The notes under the pieces: model-generated
What the model was told of the DNA's origin: nothing
The model's input: the letters and a program-made list of their open reading frames with translations, nothing else
Database searches by the model: none
Shown here: in pieces, positions 1-9,193 of the stretch
How the letters are laid out: every line of letters starts with the position of its first letter
Numbering within the stretch: the stretch's first letter is position 1
NCBI GenBank assembly: GCA_025992855.1
Contig: DAJPGB010000001.1
Span: forward strand, 930,001-994,000
DNA length: 64,000 bases
Direction of reading: 5' to 3'
Source: Coriobacteriaceae bacterium
Lineage (GTDB): Bacteria; Actinomycetota; Coriobacteriia; Coriobacteriales; Coriobacteriaceae
Program-made: the position numbers and the translations under genes

Positions 1-1
1 T

Positions 2-406
2 TCGCTTACGCACGGACGCCAACTGGTGCTCTCGACGTTGCAAAACCACCCCGAGCTTGCCCAGAACATGCAGGTGAGCACGCCGGAATGCGATTTTGAC
101 AAGTGCACGTCGTGCGGCGAATGCGTCAACGTGTGCCCCACGTTTGCCTGCGATTTGGTGGGAAGCGGTCGCTTTGCACTGGAGTCCACGTATTGCCTAG
201 GTTGCGGAGCCTGCGTCAAGGTGTGCCCCGAGCATGCGCTTAAGTTGGTTGAGCATGATGCATCCAACCTGGTCGTCGTCGATCCCGAGGCCGAGGAAAA
301 GGCTGCCCAGAAGGCCAAGGCTCACGAAGAAGCTGAGAAGGTCAAGGCCGAGGCAAAGGCCAAGCTGGACAAGATGCTCGACCAGGTGGAAAAGCTCGCG
401 GACTAG
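2..406 (+). CDS. Ferredoxin-domain protein, C-terminal part (5' end outside window)
   Basis: The open frame runs in from the left edge, so the real start is not visible; a GTG at 26 is in frame but has no clear ribosome site. Two classical 4Fe-4S motifs are seen, CTSCGECVNVCP and CLGCGACVKVCP, each Cys-x2-Cys-x2-Cys-x3-Cys, so the domain should carry two clusters and pass electrons. It is followed by about 45 residues rich in Glu, Lys and Ala that would form a charged helix or coiled coil, an unusual tail for a plain ferredoxin. The domain is probably the C-terminal module of a larger oxidoreductase, but which one cannot be told from here. Separated by about 110 bp from ychF, which seems to have its own promoter. 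Confidence 0.75.
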   Translation, partial: SLTHGRQLVLSTLQNHPELAQNMQVSTPECDFDKCTSCGECVNVCPTFACDLVGSGRFALESTYCLGCGACVKVCPEHALKLVEHDASNLVVVDPEAEEKAAQKAKAHEEAEKVKAEAKAKLDKMLDQVEKLAD

Positions 407-519
407 TCAGCGAGCTCTATCTCTGCTTCATTTGCGCCGCCGTGGTGTCCGGATTCGCCCGGATGCTGCGGCGGCGCTATACTTATACTGTTTGAAGTAC
501 TGTACCAAAAGGAGCTGTC

Positions 520-1596
<1,077 letters not shown>

Positions 1597-1607
1597 GGAC
1601 GACGCAT

Positions 1608-1991
1608 ATGTTTAAATATGGCAAAAAAGCTGGCTACATGGGTATTGCGCTGCTCGTACTTGCGGTGATTCCGCTGGTGGTCGCAGCGTGTGTTATCCCC
1701 AACATTGGTCCTGAGGTGGCAACAAAGTTTAATGCCGCCGGCGAGGCGACGCGCTGGGGCAAGAGCTACGAGTTGCTGGCGTTGCCGGTGCTCAACTTGC
1801 TGCTGAGCGTGGCGACGTACTTTACGGCGGGACGCCAGGCAAAGAACAATGATGACTCCGCCGCCATGGCGCGCATCGTGTGCGAACGCTACCTGCGTAA
1901 CGGTTGCATCACGGGTGTGTTCCTCAACGTGATCAACGTCTACTTTATGTATTCGGCGATTACCGGTATGGGCTTTGGCCTGGGCTTTTAG
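1608..1991 (+). CDS. Small membrane protein, DUF1648-like
   Basis: A 127-residue protein with hydrophobic segments near residues 11-31, 55-75 and 98-125, so probably a three-pass inner-membrane protein. The stretch between the first two segments (IPxHF-like: IPNIGPEVATKFNAAGE) resembles the DUF1648 domain found at the N-terminus of SdpI-like immunity and signalling proteins, where the substrate-facing loop carries a similar pattern. The gene starts 12 bp after ychF and has a weak ribosome site (GGACG), consistent with cotranscription. No function can be assigned; an SdpI-type role is only a resemblance. It converges with the HAD-like gene at 2001. Confidence 0.7.
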   Translation: MFKYGKKAGYMGIALLVLAVIPLVVAACVIPNIGPEVATKFNAAGEATRWGKSYELLALPVLNLLLSVATYFTAGRQAKNNDDSAAMARIVCERYLRNGCITGVFLNVINVYFMYSAITGMGFGLGF

Positions 1992-2000
1992 CTTGCGCCT

Positions 2001-2390
2001 TTAGGCAACGAGCCTGCAAGCATATTCGATGGCTGCTGCGAGGCCGCCGCTCGATCGTGGTTGAAAGACCATGTCGGCGGCGGCCTCGTTTTCGTATCCG
2101 GCGCCGCGAAGACAGAGCGCGATACCGGCTTCCAAGAGAAGGGGCAGGCCGCGCTGGCTGGTTGCTATTACGGCAGTCTGATTGAGCGAGCAGCTGTGCG
2201 CTTGGCATTGGATGGCAAGTTCACCTTGCGCCGGGCAAGGGACCAGAACAGCGGCAACGCGACTTGATAGCAATGCAAATGCCGTGCGCTCATCGGGCGA
2301 AAGGCATGCAGCTTCAACGACGACGAGCTTGGGCGGCGCGCTGTTTGTGCGAGGCGTGGCTCGGTACATGCGGACCGAAGAACCCGACAT
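2001..2390 (-). CDS. HAD-like protein lacking catalytic motifs
   Basis: A 129-residue reading frame with a strong ribosome site (AGGAG, 6 bp before ATG at 2390). The C-terminal half, AGIALCLRGAGYENEAAADMV then GGLAAAIEYA, matches the end of Cof-type HAD phosphatases (AGxGVAMGNA...KxAADYVT...GVAxAIE). The parts that should hold the catalytic residues are altered: motif I reads VVVEAACLSP where VDLDGTL is expected, and the GDGxND motif reads IATSQRG. The cap domain is also absent. It would therefore be a compact pseudo-phosphatase or a decayed HAD gene, though the intact frame and good ribosome site argue for a living gene. It is divergent from the Xre gene at 2467, with a 24-bp palindrome between them. 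Confidence 0.55.
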   Translation of the reverse strand: MSGSSVRMYRATPRTNSAPPKLVVVEAACLSPDERTAFALLSSRVAAVLVPCPAQGELAIQCQAHSCSLNQTAVIATSQRGLPLLLEAGIALCLRGAGYENEAAADMVFQPRSSGGLAAAIEYACRLVA

Positions 2391-2413
2391 AGAAAACTCC
2401 TGTGTATTCGGCA

Positions 2414-2437
2414 AAACGTAAACTATAGTTTACGTTT
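2414..2437. promoter_or_regulatory. Perfect 24-bp palindrome, likely Xre operator
   Basis: All twelve base pairs of the dyad centred between 2425 and 2426 match (half site AAACGTAAACTA). The centre contains TATAGT on the plus strand and its palindromic partner ACTATA, so a -10 box for the rightward gene could sit inside the operator. It lies between the divergent HAD-like and Xre genes, 24 bp from the HAD-like start and 30 bp from the Xre start. Autoregulation by the Xre protein is the natural reading, but is inferred. Confidence 0.7.
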
Positions 2438-2466
2438 ATGTTCGGCTCCATTTCAAACTCGGCTGC

Positions 2467-2685
2467 ATGGACGAACGTGCGAAACAGATTCTTGGCAGGC
2501 GGGTCGAAGAGACACGCAGGGACCTTGGTATCTCCAAGGTTGATTTTTGTGTGGCGACAGGAATCAGCCGACCCTATCTCGACCGAATCGAAGATGGGAC
2601 GGCAAATTTCACGCTCAAGGTTCTATTTAAGATCGCACCCGCACTCGGCATGACGGTGTCAGAGCTTCTTGAGGGTATCGAATAG
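2467..2685 (+). CDS. Xre-family helix-turn-helix regulator
   Basis: A 72-residue single-domain DNA-binding protein. The Cro/CI-type HTH covers residues 5-68: the recognition-helix region reads VATGISRPYLDRIEDG, followed by LKVLFKIAPALGMTVSELL, the usual end of the fold. There is no second domain, so it probably acts as a small dimeric repressor. The ATG at 2467 has no good Shine-Dalgarno sequence, so the message may be poorly translated or start close to the codon. The perfect palindrome just upstream is the likely target and would also cover the divergent HAD-like gene. The asparaginase gene on the other strand converges with it. Confidence 0.85.
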   Translation: MDERAKQILGRRVEETRRDLGISKVDFCVATGISRPYLDRIEDGTANFTLKVLFKIAPALGMTVSELLEGIE

Positions 2686-2706
2686 AAGATGCCTATTGAC
2701 CGGTGG

Positions 2707-3720
2707 TTACACCATCGGGATACGGTCGTGGTTGACTTGACTGTAGAACAGGCGCTGAATTTCTGACGCATCGCGTGACTGGCCGAGCGCCCACATGGTT
2801 TTGGCCACGAGTGTCTCGGTGGTCATATCGTCGCCGCGCAAAATACCCGGGTGATCGGCGTAGGCACGGCCGACCTCATAAACACCAAGGTCAAGGCCCT
2901 CTTCGGGGACCTGCGTGGTCATAACGACGGTGCGACCCGAATCGACCCAGCGGAAAATCGCCTCTTGGAACGACTCGCCCGACTCGCCAAACTCGGGGAT
3001 ACCGCCAATGCCAAAGGTCTCCAGGATTACAGCATCGTAGCTGTCGGCAAGGGCGTCCAGGATACCCGGGTTCACGCCAGGCGTAAGCTTGAGCACAAAT
3101 ACGCGCGGATCGATGCTGTCGTAGAAACGCACCGGGTTTTCGCCCTGATGCGTGCCGTGAAGCCCGTTGCGCACGATGCGGTCGTTGCGGATATAGGCGA
3201 TGGGCGGATAGTTGACGCTAATGAACGCGTTAAAGCTCATGGTGCGTTGTTTGCGGGCACGCGTGCCGGCAATGGCTACGCCGCCAAACACGATTGAGAC
3301 GTCGTGCGAGTGCTCGTCGAGCGCATAGAGCAGGCTCTGGTACAGGTTGAGCTTGGCATCGGTAAAGGGATTGCCCATGGGCTTTTGCGAGCCGGTGAGT
3401 ACGATAGGCTTGGGGCTGTCCTGAATCAGATAGGAAAGCGCCGCCGCGGTGTAGCTCATGGTGTCGGTGCCGTGCAGAATCACGAAGCCGTCGTGGTCGG
3501 CATAACCCTCGACGATGACGTCGCGGATACGCATCCAGTCACTGGGGCGCATATTGGTGCTGTCGATGTTCATGGGCTGCACGACGTCGAGCTCGCAGAG
3601 GCCCGAGATCTCGGGGACGCTCTGGGCGAGCTCCTCACCGGTCAGGGCGGGGGAGAGGCCGTTGCCGTCCTCGGTCGATGCGATGGTGCCGCCCGTGGCG
3701 ATGAGAAGGATGCGCTTCAT
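2707..3720 (-). CDS. ansA: L-asparaginase, type I (cytoplasmic)
   Basis: Hydrolyses L-asparagine to aspartate and ammonia. A 337-residue protein, normal for the family. The first catalytic threonine motif ATGGTIAS lies at residues 8-15 and the second, LHGTDTM, holds the Thr-Asp pair; the AxSYLI...PIVLTGSQKPM segment after it is typical. No signal peptide is seen, so the cytosolic type I form is favoured. The ATG at 3720 is preceded by AGGA at good spacing and puts the GGTIA motif at the usual distance from the N-terminus; a longer frame back to 3792 is not needed. Transcribed alone, divergent from guaA. Confidence 0.93.
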   Translation of the reverse strand: MKRILLIATGGTIASTEDGNGLSPALTGEELAQSVPEISGLCELDVVQPMNIDSTNMRPSDWMRIRDVIVEGYADHDGFVILHGTDTMSYTAAALSYLIQDSPKPIVLTGSQKPMGNPFTDAKLNLYQSLLYALDEHSHDVSIVFGGVAIAGTRARKQRTMSFNAFISVNYPPIAYIRNDRIVRNGLHGTHQGENPVRFYDSIDPRVFVLKLTPGVNPGILDALADSYDAVILETFGIGGIPEFGESGESFQEAIFRWVDSGRTVVMTTQVPEEGLDLGVYEVGRAYADHPGILRGDDMTTETLVAKTMWALGQSRDASEIQRLFYSQVNHDRIPMV

Positions 3721-3987
3721 GCTGGTATTCCTATCGTATTTGCCGCCGCAGAGGCGGAGTCGTTCGGCAGTATTGTGGCACAGGGCGTCCAATGTTCAAA
3801 CGTATTACATCATCTGTAACGTTTGGTAACACTTCAATTGCCGTCAAATAGGGGCCTAGGTCGTGCGTTTGCCGTGCGCTGATGGCTGCGAGGGGCGAGA
3901 AACCCCATATAACGTGTACACTATGAAGGCTATTTTCGTTCATTCACGCGGGTGGGCACCGGCTCCCCGCCAACAAGAGGGGGAACC

Positions 3988-5586
3988 ATGGATCAAAAGG
4001 CTTCCGCAAAGGTCCTCGTACTCGACTTTGGTGCGCAGTACGGTCAGCTCATTGCCCGTCGCGTCCGCGACCTCAACGTGTATTCCGAGATTGTCCCCTG
4101 CGACATCTCGGCCGACGAGATTCGCGAGATGAACGCCTCTGCGCTCATCCTTTCCGGCGGTCCGGCTTCCGTGTATGCCGAGGACGCTCCGTCTATAGAT
4201 CCCGCCATCTTTGACCTGGGCCTTCCCGTCCTGGGCTTTTGCTACGGCCATCAGATCACGGCCGTGACGCTCGGCGGCAAGGTCGGCCACTCCGAGGTAG
4301 GCGAGTACGGCCGCGCCACCATCACGCGTACGGCCGGCGCCAAACTCTTTAACTCCACGCCCATGGAGCAGACCGTGTGGATGAGCCACCGCGACGCCGT
4401 GTCCGAGGTGCCCGAGGGCTTTACCGTTACCGCCAGCACCGACGTATGCCCGGTTGCCGCCATGGAGTGCGTTGAGCGCAAGATTTTCACCACGCAGTTC
4501 CACCCCGAGGTCAAACACTCCGAGTATGGCCAGCAGCTGCTGAGCAACTTCCTGTTTGAGATCTGCGGCCTGGAGCCCAACTGGAGCATGGACAACCTGG
4601 TCGAGACCATGACGGCCGAGTTCCGCGAGAAGGTCGGTGACGACCGCGTGATTCTGGCCCTGTCCGGCGGCGTCGACTCCTCCGTCGTGGCTGCGCTGGG
4701 CGCCCGCGCCGTGGGCAAGCAGATGACCTGTGTGTTCATCAACCACGGCCTGCTGCGCAAGGGCGAGCCCGAGCAGGTGGAGGAGGTCTTCACCAAGCAG
4801 TTTGATGTCGACTTTATCCACGTCCACGCCGAGGACCGTTATGCCGAGCTTCTGGCCGGCGTGACCGAGCCCGAGGAGAAGCGCCGCATCATCGGCACGC
4901 AGTTCTGGAAAGAGTTCTTCGCCGTGGCGCAGCAGCTCGAGACCGATGGCAAGCCGGTCAAGTACCTGGCTCAGGGCACCATCTACCCCGACATCATCGA
5001 GTCTGGCGCTCGCAAGACGGGCGGCAAGACGGCCACCATCAAGAGTCATCACAACCTGATCCCGTTCCCCGAGGGCGTGCACTTCGACCTTATTGAGCCG
5101 CTCGATCACTTCTTTAAGGACGAGGTCCGCGCGCTTGGTTTGGCACTTGGCCTGCCGGGTCACATCGTGTTCCGCCAGCCTTTCCCGGGCCCGGGTCTGG
5201 CCATCCGCATCATCGGTGCGGTCGACAAGGAGAAGCTCGAGATCCTCAAGAACGCCGACGCCATCGTGCGCGAGGAGCTCGACGCCTACAACCAGCGTCT
5301 GTTTGAGCAGACCGGTGAGCGCAACTCCGAGCACAGCTGCTGGCAGTATTTCGCGGTCCTGCCCGACATCAAGTCCGTCGGCGTTATGGGTGACGAGCGC
5401 ACCTACCAGCGCCCGATCATCCTGCGTGCCGTCGAGTCCAGCGATGCGATGACCGCCGACTGGGCCAAGCTGCCCTACGACGTACTGGCCCGTATCTCCG
5501 GCCGCATCGTTGCCGAGGTTCCCGGCGCCAACCGCGTGTGCTACGACATCACGTCCAAGCCGCCCGCGACCATCGAGTGGGAGTAA
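3988..5586 (+). CDS. guaA: GMP synthase (glutamine-hydrolysing)
   Basis: Converts XMP, ATP and glutamine to GMP in the cytosol, the last step of guanine nucleotide synthesis. The N-terminal class I glutamine amidotransferase has the nucleophile Cys in LGFCYGHQ and the His-Glu pair in QFHPEVKHSEYG. The ATP pyrophosphatase domain begins with the PP-loop LSGGVDSSV, and the C-terminal dimerisation domain ends normally (KPPATIEWE). Length is 532 residues, close to the usual 520. The ATG at 3988 follows AAGAGGGGGAACC. A GC-rich hairpin (about 3948-3971) lies just before the ribosome site. A terminator follows the gene. Confidence 0.97.
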   Translation: MDQKASAKVLVLDFGAQYGQLIARRVRDLNVYSEIVPCDISADEIREMNASALILSGGPASVYAEDAPSIDPAIFDLGLPVLGFCYGHQITAVTLGGKVGHSEVGEYGRATITRTAGAKLFNSTPMEQTVWMSHRDAVSEVPEGFTVTASTDVCPVAAMECVERKIFTTQFHPEVKHSEYGQQLLSNFLFEICGLEPNWSMDNLVETMTAEFREKVGDDRVILALSGGVDSSVVAALGARAVGKQMTCVFINHGLLRKGEPEQVEEVFTKQFDVDFIHVHAEDRYAELLAGVTEPEEKRRIIGTQFWKEFFAVAQQLETDGKPVKYLAQGTIYPDIIESGARKTGGKTATIKSHHNLIPFPEGVHFDLIEPLDHFFKDEVRALGLALGLPGHIVFRQPFPGPGLAIRIIGAVDKEKLEILKNADAIVREELDAYNQRLFEQTGERNSEHSCWQYFAVLPDIKSVGVMGDERTYQRPIILRAVESSDAMTADWAKLPYDVLARISGRIVAEVPGANRVCYDITSKPPATIEWE

Positions 5587-5604
5587 ACGATATTCGTTGA
5601 TTTC

Positions 5605-5645
5605 AAGCCTCTGACCTGCGAAAACAGGTCGGGGGCTTCTTATTT
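5605..5645 (+). terminator. Rho-independent terminator of guaA
   Basis: AAGCC-TCT-GACCTG pairs with CAGGTC-GGG-GGCTT around a GAAAA-type loop, followed by CTTATTTT. It lies 19 bp after the guaA stop codon. Confidence 0.85.
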
Positions 5646-5731
5646 TGCAACCTCTGTGCAACCTTTGCGGTTTCGCGCCCCGTGAACAGGGGACGTAGCA
5701 CTGTTCACGTCTGGGTCCATATCGGCACTGA

Positions 5732-5800
5732 TCATTGCCCGCGCTGCTTCTGCTTGCGCTTCAGCTTCCGCTGCTCGAGGCACGTCGCCCGGTGTTCCTC
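5732..5800 (-). pseudogene. Fragment of a second yjdF gene (C-terminus only)
   Basis: Read on the minus strand this stretch encodes LEQRKLKRKQKQRGQ followed by a stop. The intact yjdF at 17306 ends FEQRKLKRKQKHRGH and stop, and the DNA of the two tails is nearly the same over about 45 bp. No upstream yjdF sequence is recognisable here, so only the 3' end remains. It marks a lost or rearranged paralogue next to guaA. Confidence 0.7.
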
Positions 5801-5843
5801 GCCAGAGGAGAGCTGGCCGTTCCTTGCGAAACCGCGAGGCCAC

Positions 5844-6314
5844 CTATATCCGCTTGCTGCGGGCTTGCTTGAACCAGTTCCTCTTGAAAGAGCCTATGCC
5901 TCCGAAGAACTTGTTGTACGTCTCACCGTCCTCCTTGGCCTCGTACTTGACCAAGGCAAGTTCGATAGTGCAGAGGTAATCCGCCACTTGCTCGAGGCGG
6001 TAGTCGGTCATCGAGGTCTTGCGGCGTCGGACGACCCCTTTTGAGAGGACCTTGCCCACCGAGTCGTCTCGCCCGCGGAACAGAAGGAGCGCATCCTCGC
6101 GACCTTCGGCGACCTGTGCTGCGAGATGGAGGGCTGCACCATCGCGCAGGGCCCTTTCCAAAGCGAAGTGTCGAGCCGAAGTGTTGAGCGTCGGCCCTGA
6201 ATGTTCAATGGCCGTTGTTTTCTGCCCCTCAAGTGGTGAACTTCTCCTCGGGGCTGTTGATTCCCCCACGCGCCCCCTTCCGTTCTCTGTGTTCCCCTTA
6301 TACTCCTTGTACAA
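5844..6314 (-). CDS. Hypothetical protein, possibly decayed
   Basis: A 156-codon open frame. The last 80 or so residues look like a genuine soluble protein (ALFRGRD-type start, then TDYRLEQVADYLCTIELAL and FFGGIGSFKRNWFKQA), while the first 50 are low-quality sequence rich in Arg, Ser and Pro. An ATG at 6011 would give a 55-residue product but has only a weak ribosome site. No family is recognised. Position next to a truncated yjdF fragment suggests the whole 5730-6300 stretch is a remnant of an accessory insertion. The frame ends just before the promoter side of the regulator at 6329, which it faces head-to-head. Confidence 0.3.
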   Translation of the reverse strand: MYKEYKGNTENGRGRVGESTAPRRSSPLEGQKTTAIEHSGPTLNTSARHFALERALRDGAALHLAAQVAEGREDALLLFRGRDDSVGKVLSKGVVRRRKTSMTDYRLEQVADYLCTIELALVKYEAKEDGETYNKFFGGIGSFKRNWFKQARSKRI

Positions 6315-6318
6315 GGAG
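6303..6318. promoter_or_regulatory. Perfect 16-bp palindrome over the ribosome site
   Basis: CTCCTTGTACAAGGAG is a perfect dyad whose right half supplies the Shine-Dalgarno sequence AAGGAGGT of the regulator gene that starts at 6329. It could be an operator or, in RNA, a site that hides the ribosome-binding sequence in intermolecular pairing. No further copy was seen at the PTS genes. Confidence 0.45.
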
Positions 6319-6328
6319 GTAAGAAGTC

Positions 6329-9070
6329 ATGGACAAGACCGCACAGGACAGCTTGGCAAAGAAGCCCGTCGACATGAGGGACAGAATTCTCGAGCATCTC
6401 GAGGCCCTCACCTCTGCCGTCTCGCTCGACGACCTTGCCCGTCTGTCCACCTCCGACATCGCCGAGACGCTCATCATCTCCAGGAGTCTGGCGAGCCAGT
6501 ACCTCAACGACCTTGTTCGCGCCGGCCTTGTGGTTAAGGTGGCGGGCAGGCCTGTCCGTTATTTTCATCGCCGCGCGTTCCAGAAGCGTTTTCAGGTAAA
6601 GCTCTCTGCAAGCGAGTACGCCTCGCTCGCCGACCTCATCCAGGCGACGGGAATCGCCGATCACCGTGACTTCGCGCGTGCCGTGGGCTTTGACCTGAGC
6701 CTCAGCTCCGTTGTCGAGCAGTGCAAGGCTGCGGTTCAGTACCCTCCGTTTGGCCTACCCATCCTCTTGAGCGGCGGCGTGGGTGTCGGCAAGTCTTTCC
6801 TTTCTCGCCTTGTGTACGAGTACGGCAAGAACCAGGGCTTGCTGTCCCGCGACTCCTCCTATGTGCGCATCGACTGCGCCGGGGTCCCGGACGCCGCCTC
6901 GTTCAACGGGCTTCTTGACGAGTCGATCGCGAAATCGCGCGGGGGTGTGGTTTTTGTCAACGGCATCGAGGCACTCTCTCCCTCTGCGATGGAGCACTGC
7001 CTTGCGACGGCCCTCGGGCTCGATGCCTCCCAGGATGCGCCGCGCGCTCGCCTCGTTCTTTCGACGACGCTTTCCGCCGATGATCTGAAGGTTTCCTCGG
7101 CCTACAGCAAAATGCCCATCTGTGCCCGTGTCCCCTCACTCAAGGAGCGGACCCCCGAGGAGCGCGAGGATCTCATCTTGAGCTTCCTGCGCAGCGAGGG
7201 GTGCCGAATCGGTTCTGATGTGAAGATCAGCCGCGGCGCATACCGTTGCCTCGTGAACGCGGACTTTTCCGATAACATCGCCGGCTTGCGCGCCTGCGTG
7301 ACGAACTGCTGCGCCAAAGCGTTCCTCAATCGCGAGGGCGACTACGTCGTCGTTCGCCCGTATCTTCTTCCCAGCGGGCTCCTCTCCTCCGCGCAGATCG
7401 ATCAACAGCCCGACGATGGCGTTCTGATCGACGCGTCCCTGGATGCCGCCGAGAGCACAGGGCCGGTCGAGCAGGCGCTCGATGCCCTGTGCTCTCTCGA
7501 TGAGCGATTCTGCGCCGGGGAGCTCTCTGTCTCCGAGCTCGTCTCGCAAGCTGTCTCCGCTGTGCGCGGCGTTGAGGATCACTTGATCTTCGGCCGCGGC
7601 GTCGCCTCCTCGAGGTCGCGCGCCTTCGAGCGCATCGTGGGCGCGGTCCTTGCCGACGCAGGCTCTTCTTATGGCATCGAGCTTTCGAGGAAGGTCGCTT
7701 TTCTGCTGGCCCAGGAGATTTGCCTGCAGTTGTGGCCGGGCATCGGCCTGGCTAAGCGAAAGTCTGCCTGTGCGGAGCAAATCTCCCATCTCCTCGGTGC
7801 CGTGACCTCCGAATTGCCGTTTGCCTCGAGCGTCTCCGATCAGGTCGCCGCAGACGTGGAAGGGGCGCTGGGAATCTCGCTCGATCACTTCACGAAGACG
7901 CTTCTGACGCTGTGCGTCGCATCGGAGTCTCGCGACGCGAAGGCCCTTCGAACGCTCTGCGTCATCTTGTCCCACGGCTACTCAACGGCGACGAGCATCG
8001 CCGACGCGGCGAACCGTATGCTCGGCATGCATGTGTACGAGGCGGTCGACATGCCCTACGACCAGCAGCTGAAGGACATCGTCGGTCCGCTCCAGCGCCT
8101 CGTCGACCGCCATTCCTACTGCACCGGGGTCGTATTCCTCGTCGACATGGGCTCCTTGGAGGAGGCCTATAAGGCCCTCGAGAACGTTACCGACTCCACC
8201 ATCGGGGTGGTGAACAACGTCTCCACCGGGCTCGCGCTCGAGATCGGGTCCGGGCTGCTCGGCGGCAAGTCCATCGCCGAGGTTCTTGGCGATGCGACCG
8301 CCGCGTGCGTGACGCACTGCAAGGTGATCGAGCGCGTCAACCGTGAGGACGCCATCGTCTTCTGCTCCGAGTCCGGGGTCGACGCCGCGGAGAGGATACG
8401 CCAGCTCGTCTCGCAGAGCCTCCCGCGCACCATAGGCGCGCGCCTGCTCACGAGGCCCTTCAAGCAGCTCGTCGCGAACGGGTCGAACGACGCCGTTTTC
8501 TCCGAGCACCGCGTCTGCGCCGTCATCGGCACGGGAGACCCCGGGGTCGCCTCCATCCCCTTCGTCGCCCTCGAGGACATCATGTCGACGGCGTCCGCCT
8601 CTAAGGTCGATGCCGTGTTCGGCAGGTGGCTTGACGCTTCCGAGCTCTCTTCTTTCCACGAGAAGCTGCTCTCGAACATGACGCTGCAGAACGTCATCCG
8701 CTCCATCACCATCCTCGACCCGGAGCGGCTATTCCACGAGATCGAGAGCGCCGTGCACGAGCTTCAGCGCAGGACGGGCGAGAAGATCGGCAGCAACGCC
8801 ATCATTGGGCTCTACGTCCACCTCTGCTGTCTCGTCGAGCGCCTTGTTACCAGAAACCCCATTGAGACCTACGTTGGCCAGGACCGCTTCGAGGAGGAGC
8901 GTGCCGATTTCATCGAGTCCTTCAGGCAGAGCTTCTCGAGCATCTCGACGCGCTATCGCGTAGAGGTTCCCGTAAGCGAGATCGCATATGTCTTCGACTA
9001 CATAAGCGTGAGCGCCGCCCCGGCGCGAGAAGAGCGCCTCGGCTCCTCGGACCTCCTGCTCGACGAGTGA
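6329..9070 (+). CDS. LevR-like PTS regulator with degenerate AAA+ domain
   Basis: A 913-residue transcription factor of the LevR/PRD type. An N-terminal winged helix occupies about 15-80, then an NtrC-like AAA+ domain with Walker A SGGVGVGKS (148-156). The GAFTGA loop, which contacts sigma-54, is missing: only about 20 residues separate CAGVP from the Walker B strand, where NtrC has about 35. Walker B reads FVNGIEAL rather than FLDEI, so the acidic pair is lost too. An EIIA-Man-like domain follows (ILSHGYSTA, then GVVFLVDMGSLEEA), flanked by PRD-like helical regions, the last with GLYVHLCCLVERL. It sits immediately upstream of the PTS operon, in the same direction, and is very likely its sugar-responsive controller, working with another sigma factor. 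Start chosen from AAGGAGGT before ATG at 6329. Confidence 0.85.
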   Translation: MDKTAQDSLAKKPVDMRDRILEHLEALTSAVSLDDLARLSTSDIAETLIISRSLASQYLNDLVRAGLVVKVAGRPVRYFHRRAFQKRFQVKLSASEYASLADLIQATGIADHRDFARAVGFDLSLSSVVEQCKAAVQYPPFGLPILLSGGVGVGKSFLSRLVYEYGKNQGLLSRDSSYVRIDCAGVPDAASFNGLLDESIAKSRGGVVFVNGIEALSPSAMEHCLATALGLDASQDAPRARLVLSTTLSADDLKVSSAYSKMPICARVPSLKERTPEEREDLILSFLRSEGCRIGSDVKISRGAYRCLVNADFSDNIAGLRACVTNCCAKAFLNREGDYVVVRPYLLPSGLLSSAQIDQQPDDGVLIDASLDAAESTGPVEQALDALCSLDERFCAGELSVSELVSQAVSAVRGVEDHLIFGRGVASSRSRAFERIVGAVLADAGSSYGIELSRKVAFLLAQEICLQLWPGIGLAKRKSACAEQISHLLGAVTSELPFASSVSDQVAADVEGALGISLDHFTKTLLTLCVASESRDAKALRTLCVILSHGYSTATSIADAANRMLGMHVYEAVDMPYDQQLKDIVGPLQRLVDRHSYCTGVVFLVDMGSLEEAYKALENVTDSTIGVVNNVSTGLALEIGSGLLGGKSIAEVLGDATAACVTHCKVIERVNREDAIVFCSESGVDAAERIRQLVSQSLPRTIGARLLTRPFKQLVANGSNDAVFSEHRVCAVIGTGDPGVASIPFVALEDIMSTASASKVDAVFGRWLDASELSSFHEKLLSNMTLQNVIRSITILDPERLFHEIESAVHELQRRTGEKIGSNAIIGLYVHLCCLVERLVTRNPIETYVGQDRFEEERADFIESFRQSFSSISTRYRVEVPVSEIAYVFDYISVSAAPAREERLGSSDLLLDE

Positions 9071-9193
9071 CCTTCCCCGCGCCGCCGCAAGCTGACTGCG
9101 CGTCCTCAATAATCCGATAACCCCTTGCCCGGCGCGAATCCGGATAGCGCCGAGGCAGTACCGAACGTAAGACTTCATTTGATAGGAGCAAAC

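Noticed and set aside
3762..3840. Inverted-repeat-like AAACGT...ACGTTT between asparaginase and guaA
   Set aside because: Arms are short and interrupted by two extra bases; not clearly above background in an AT-rich gap.
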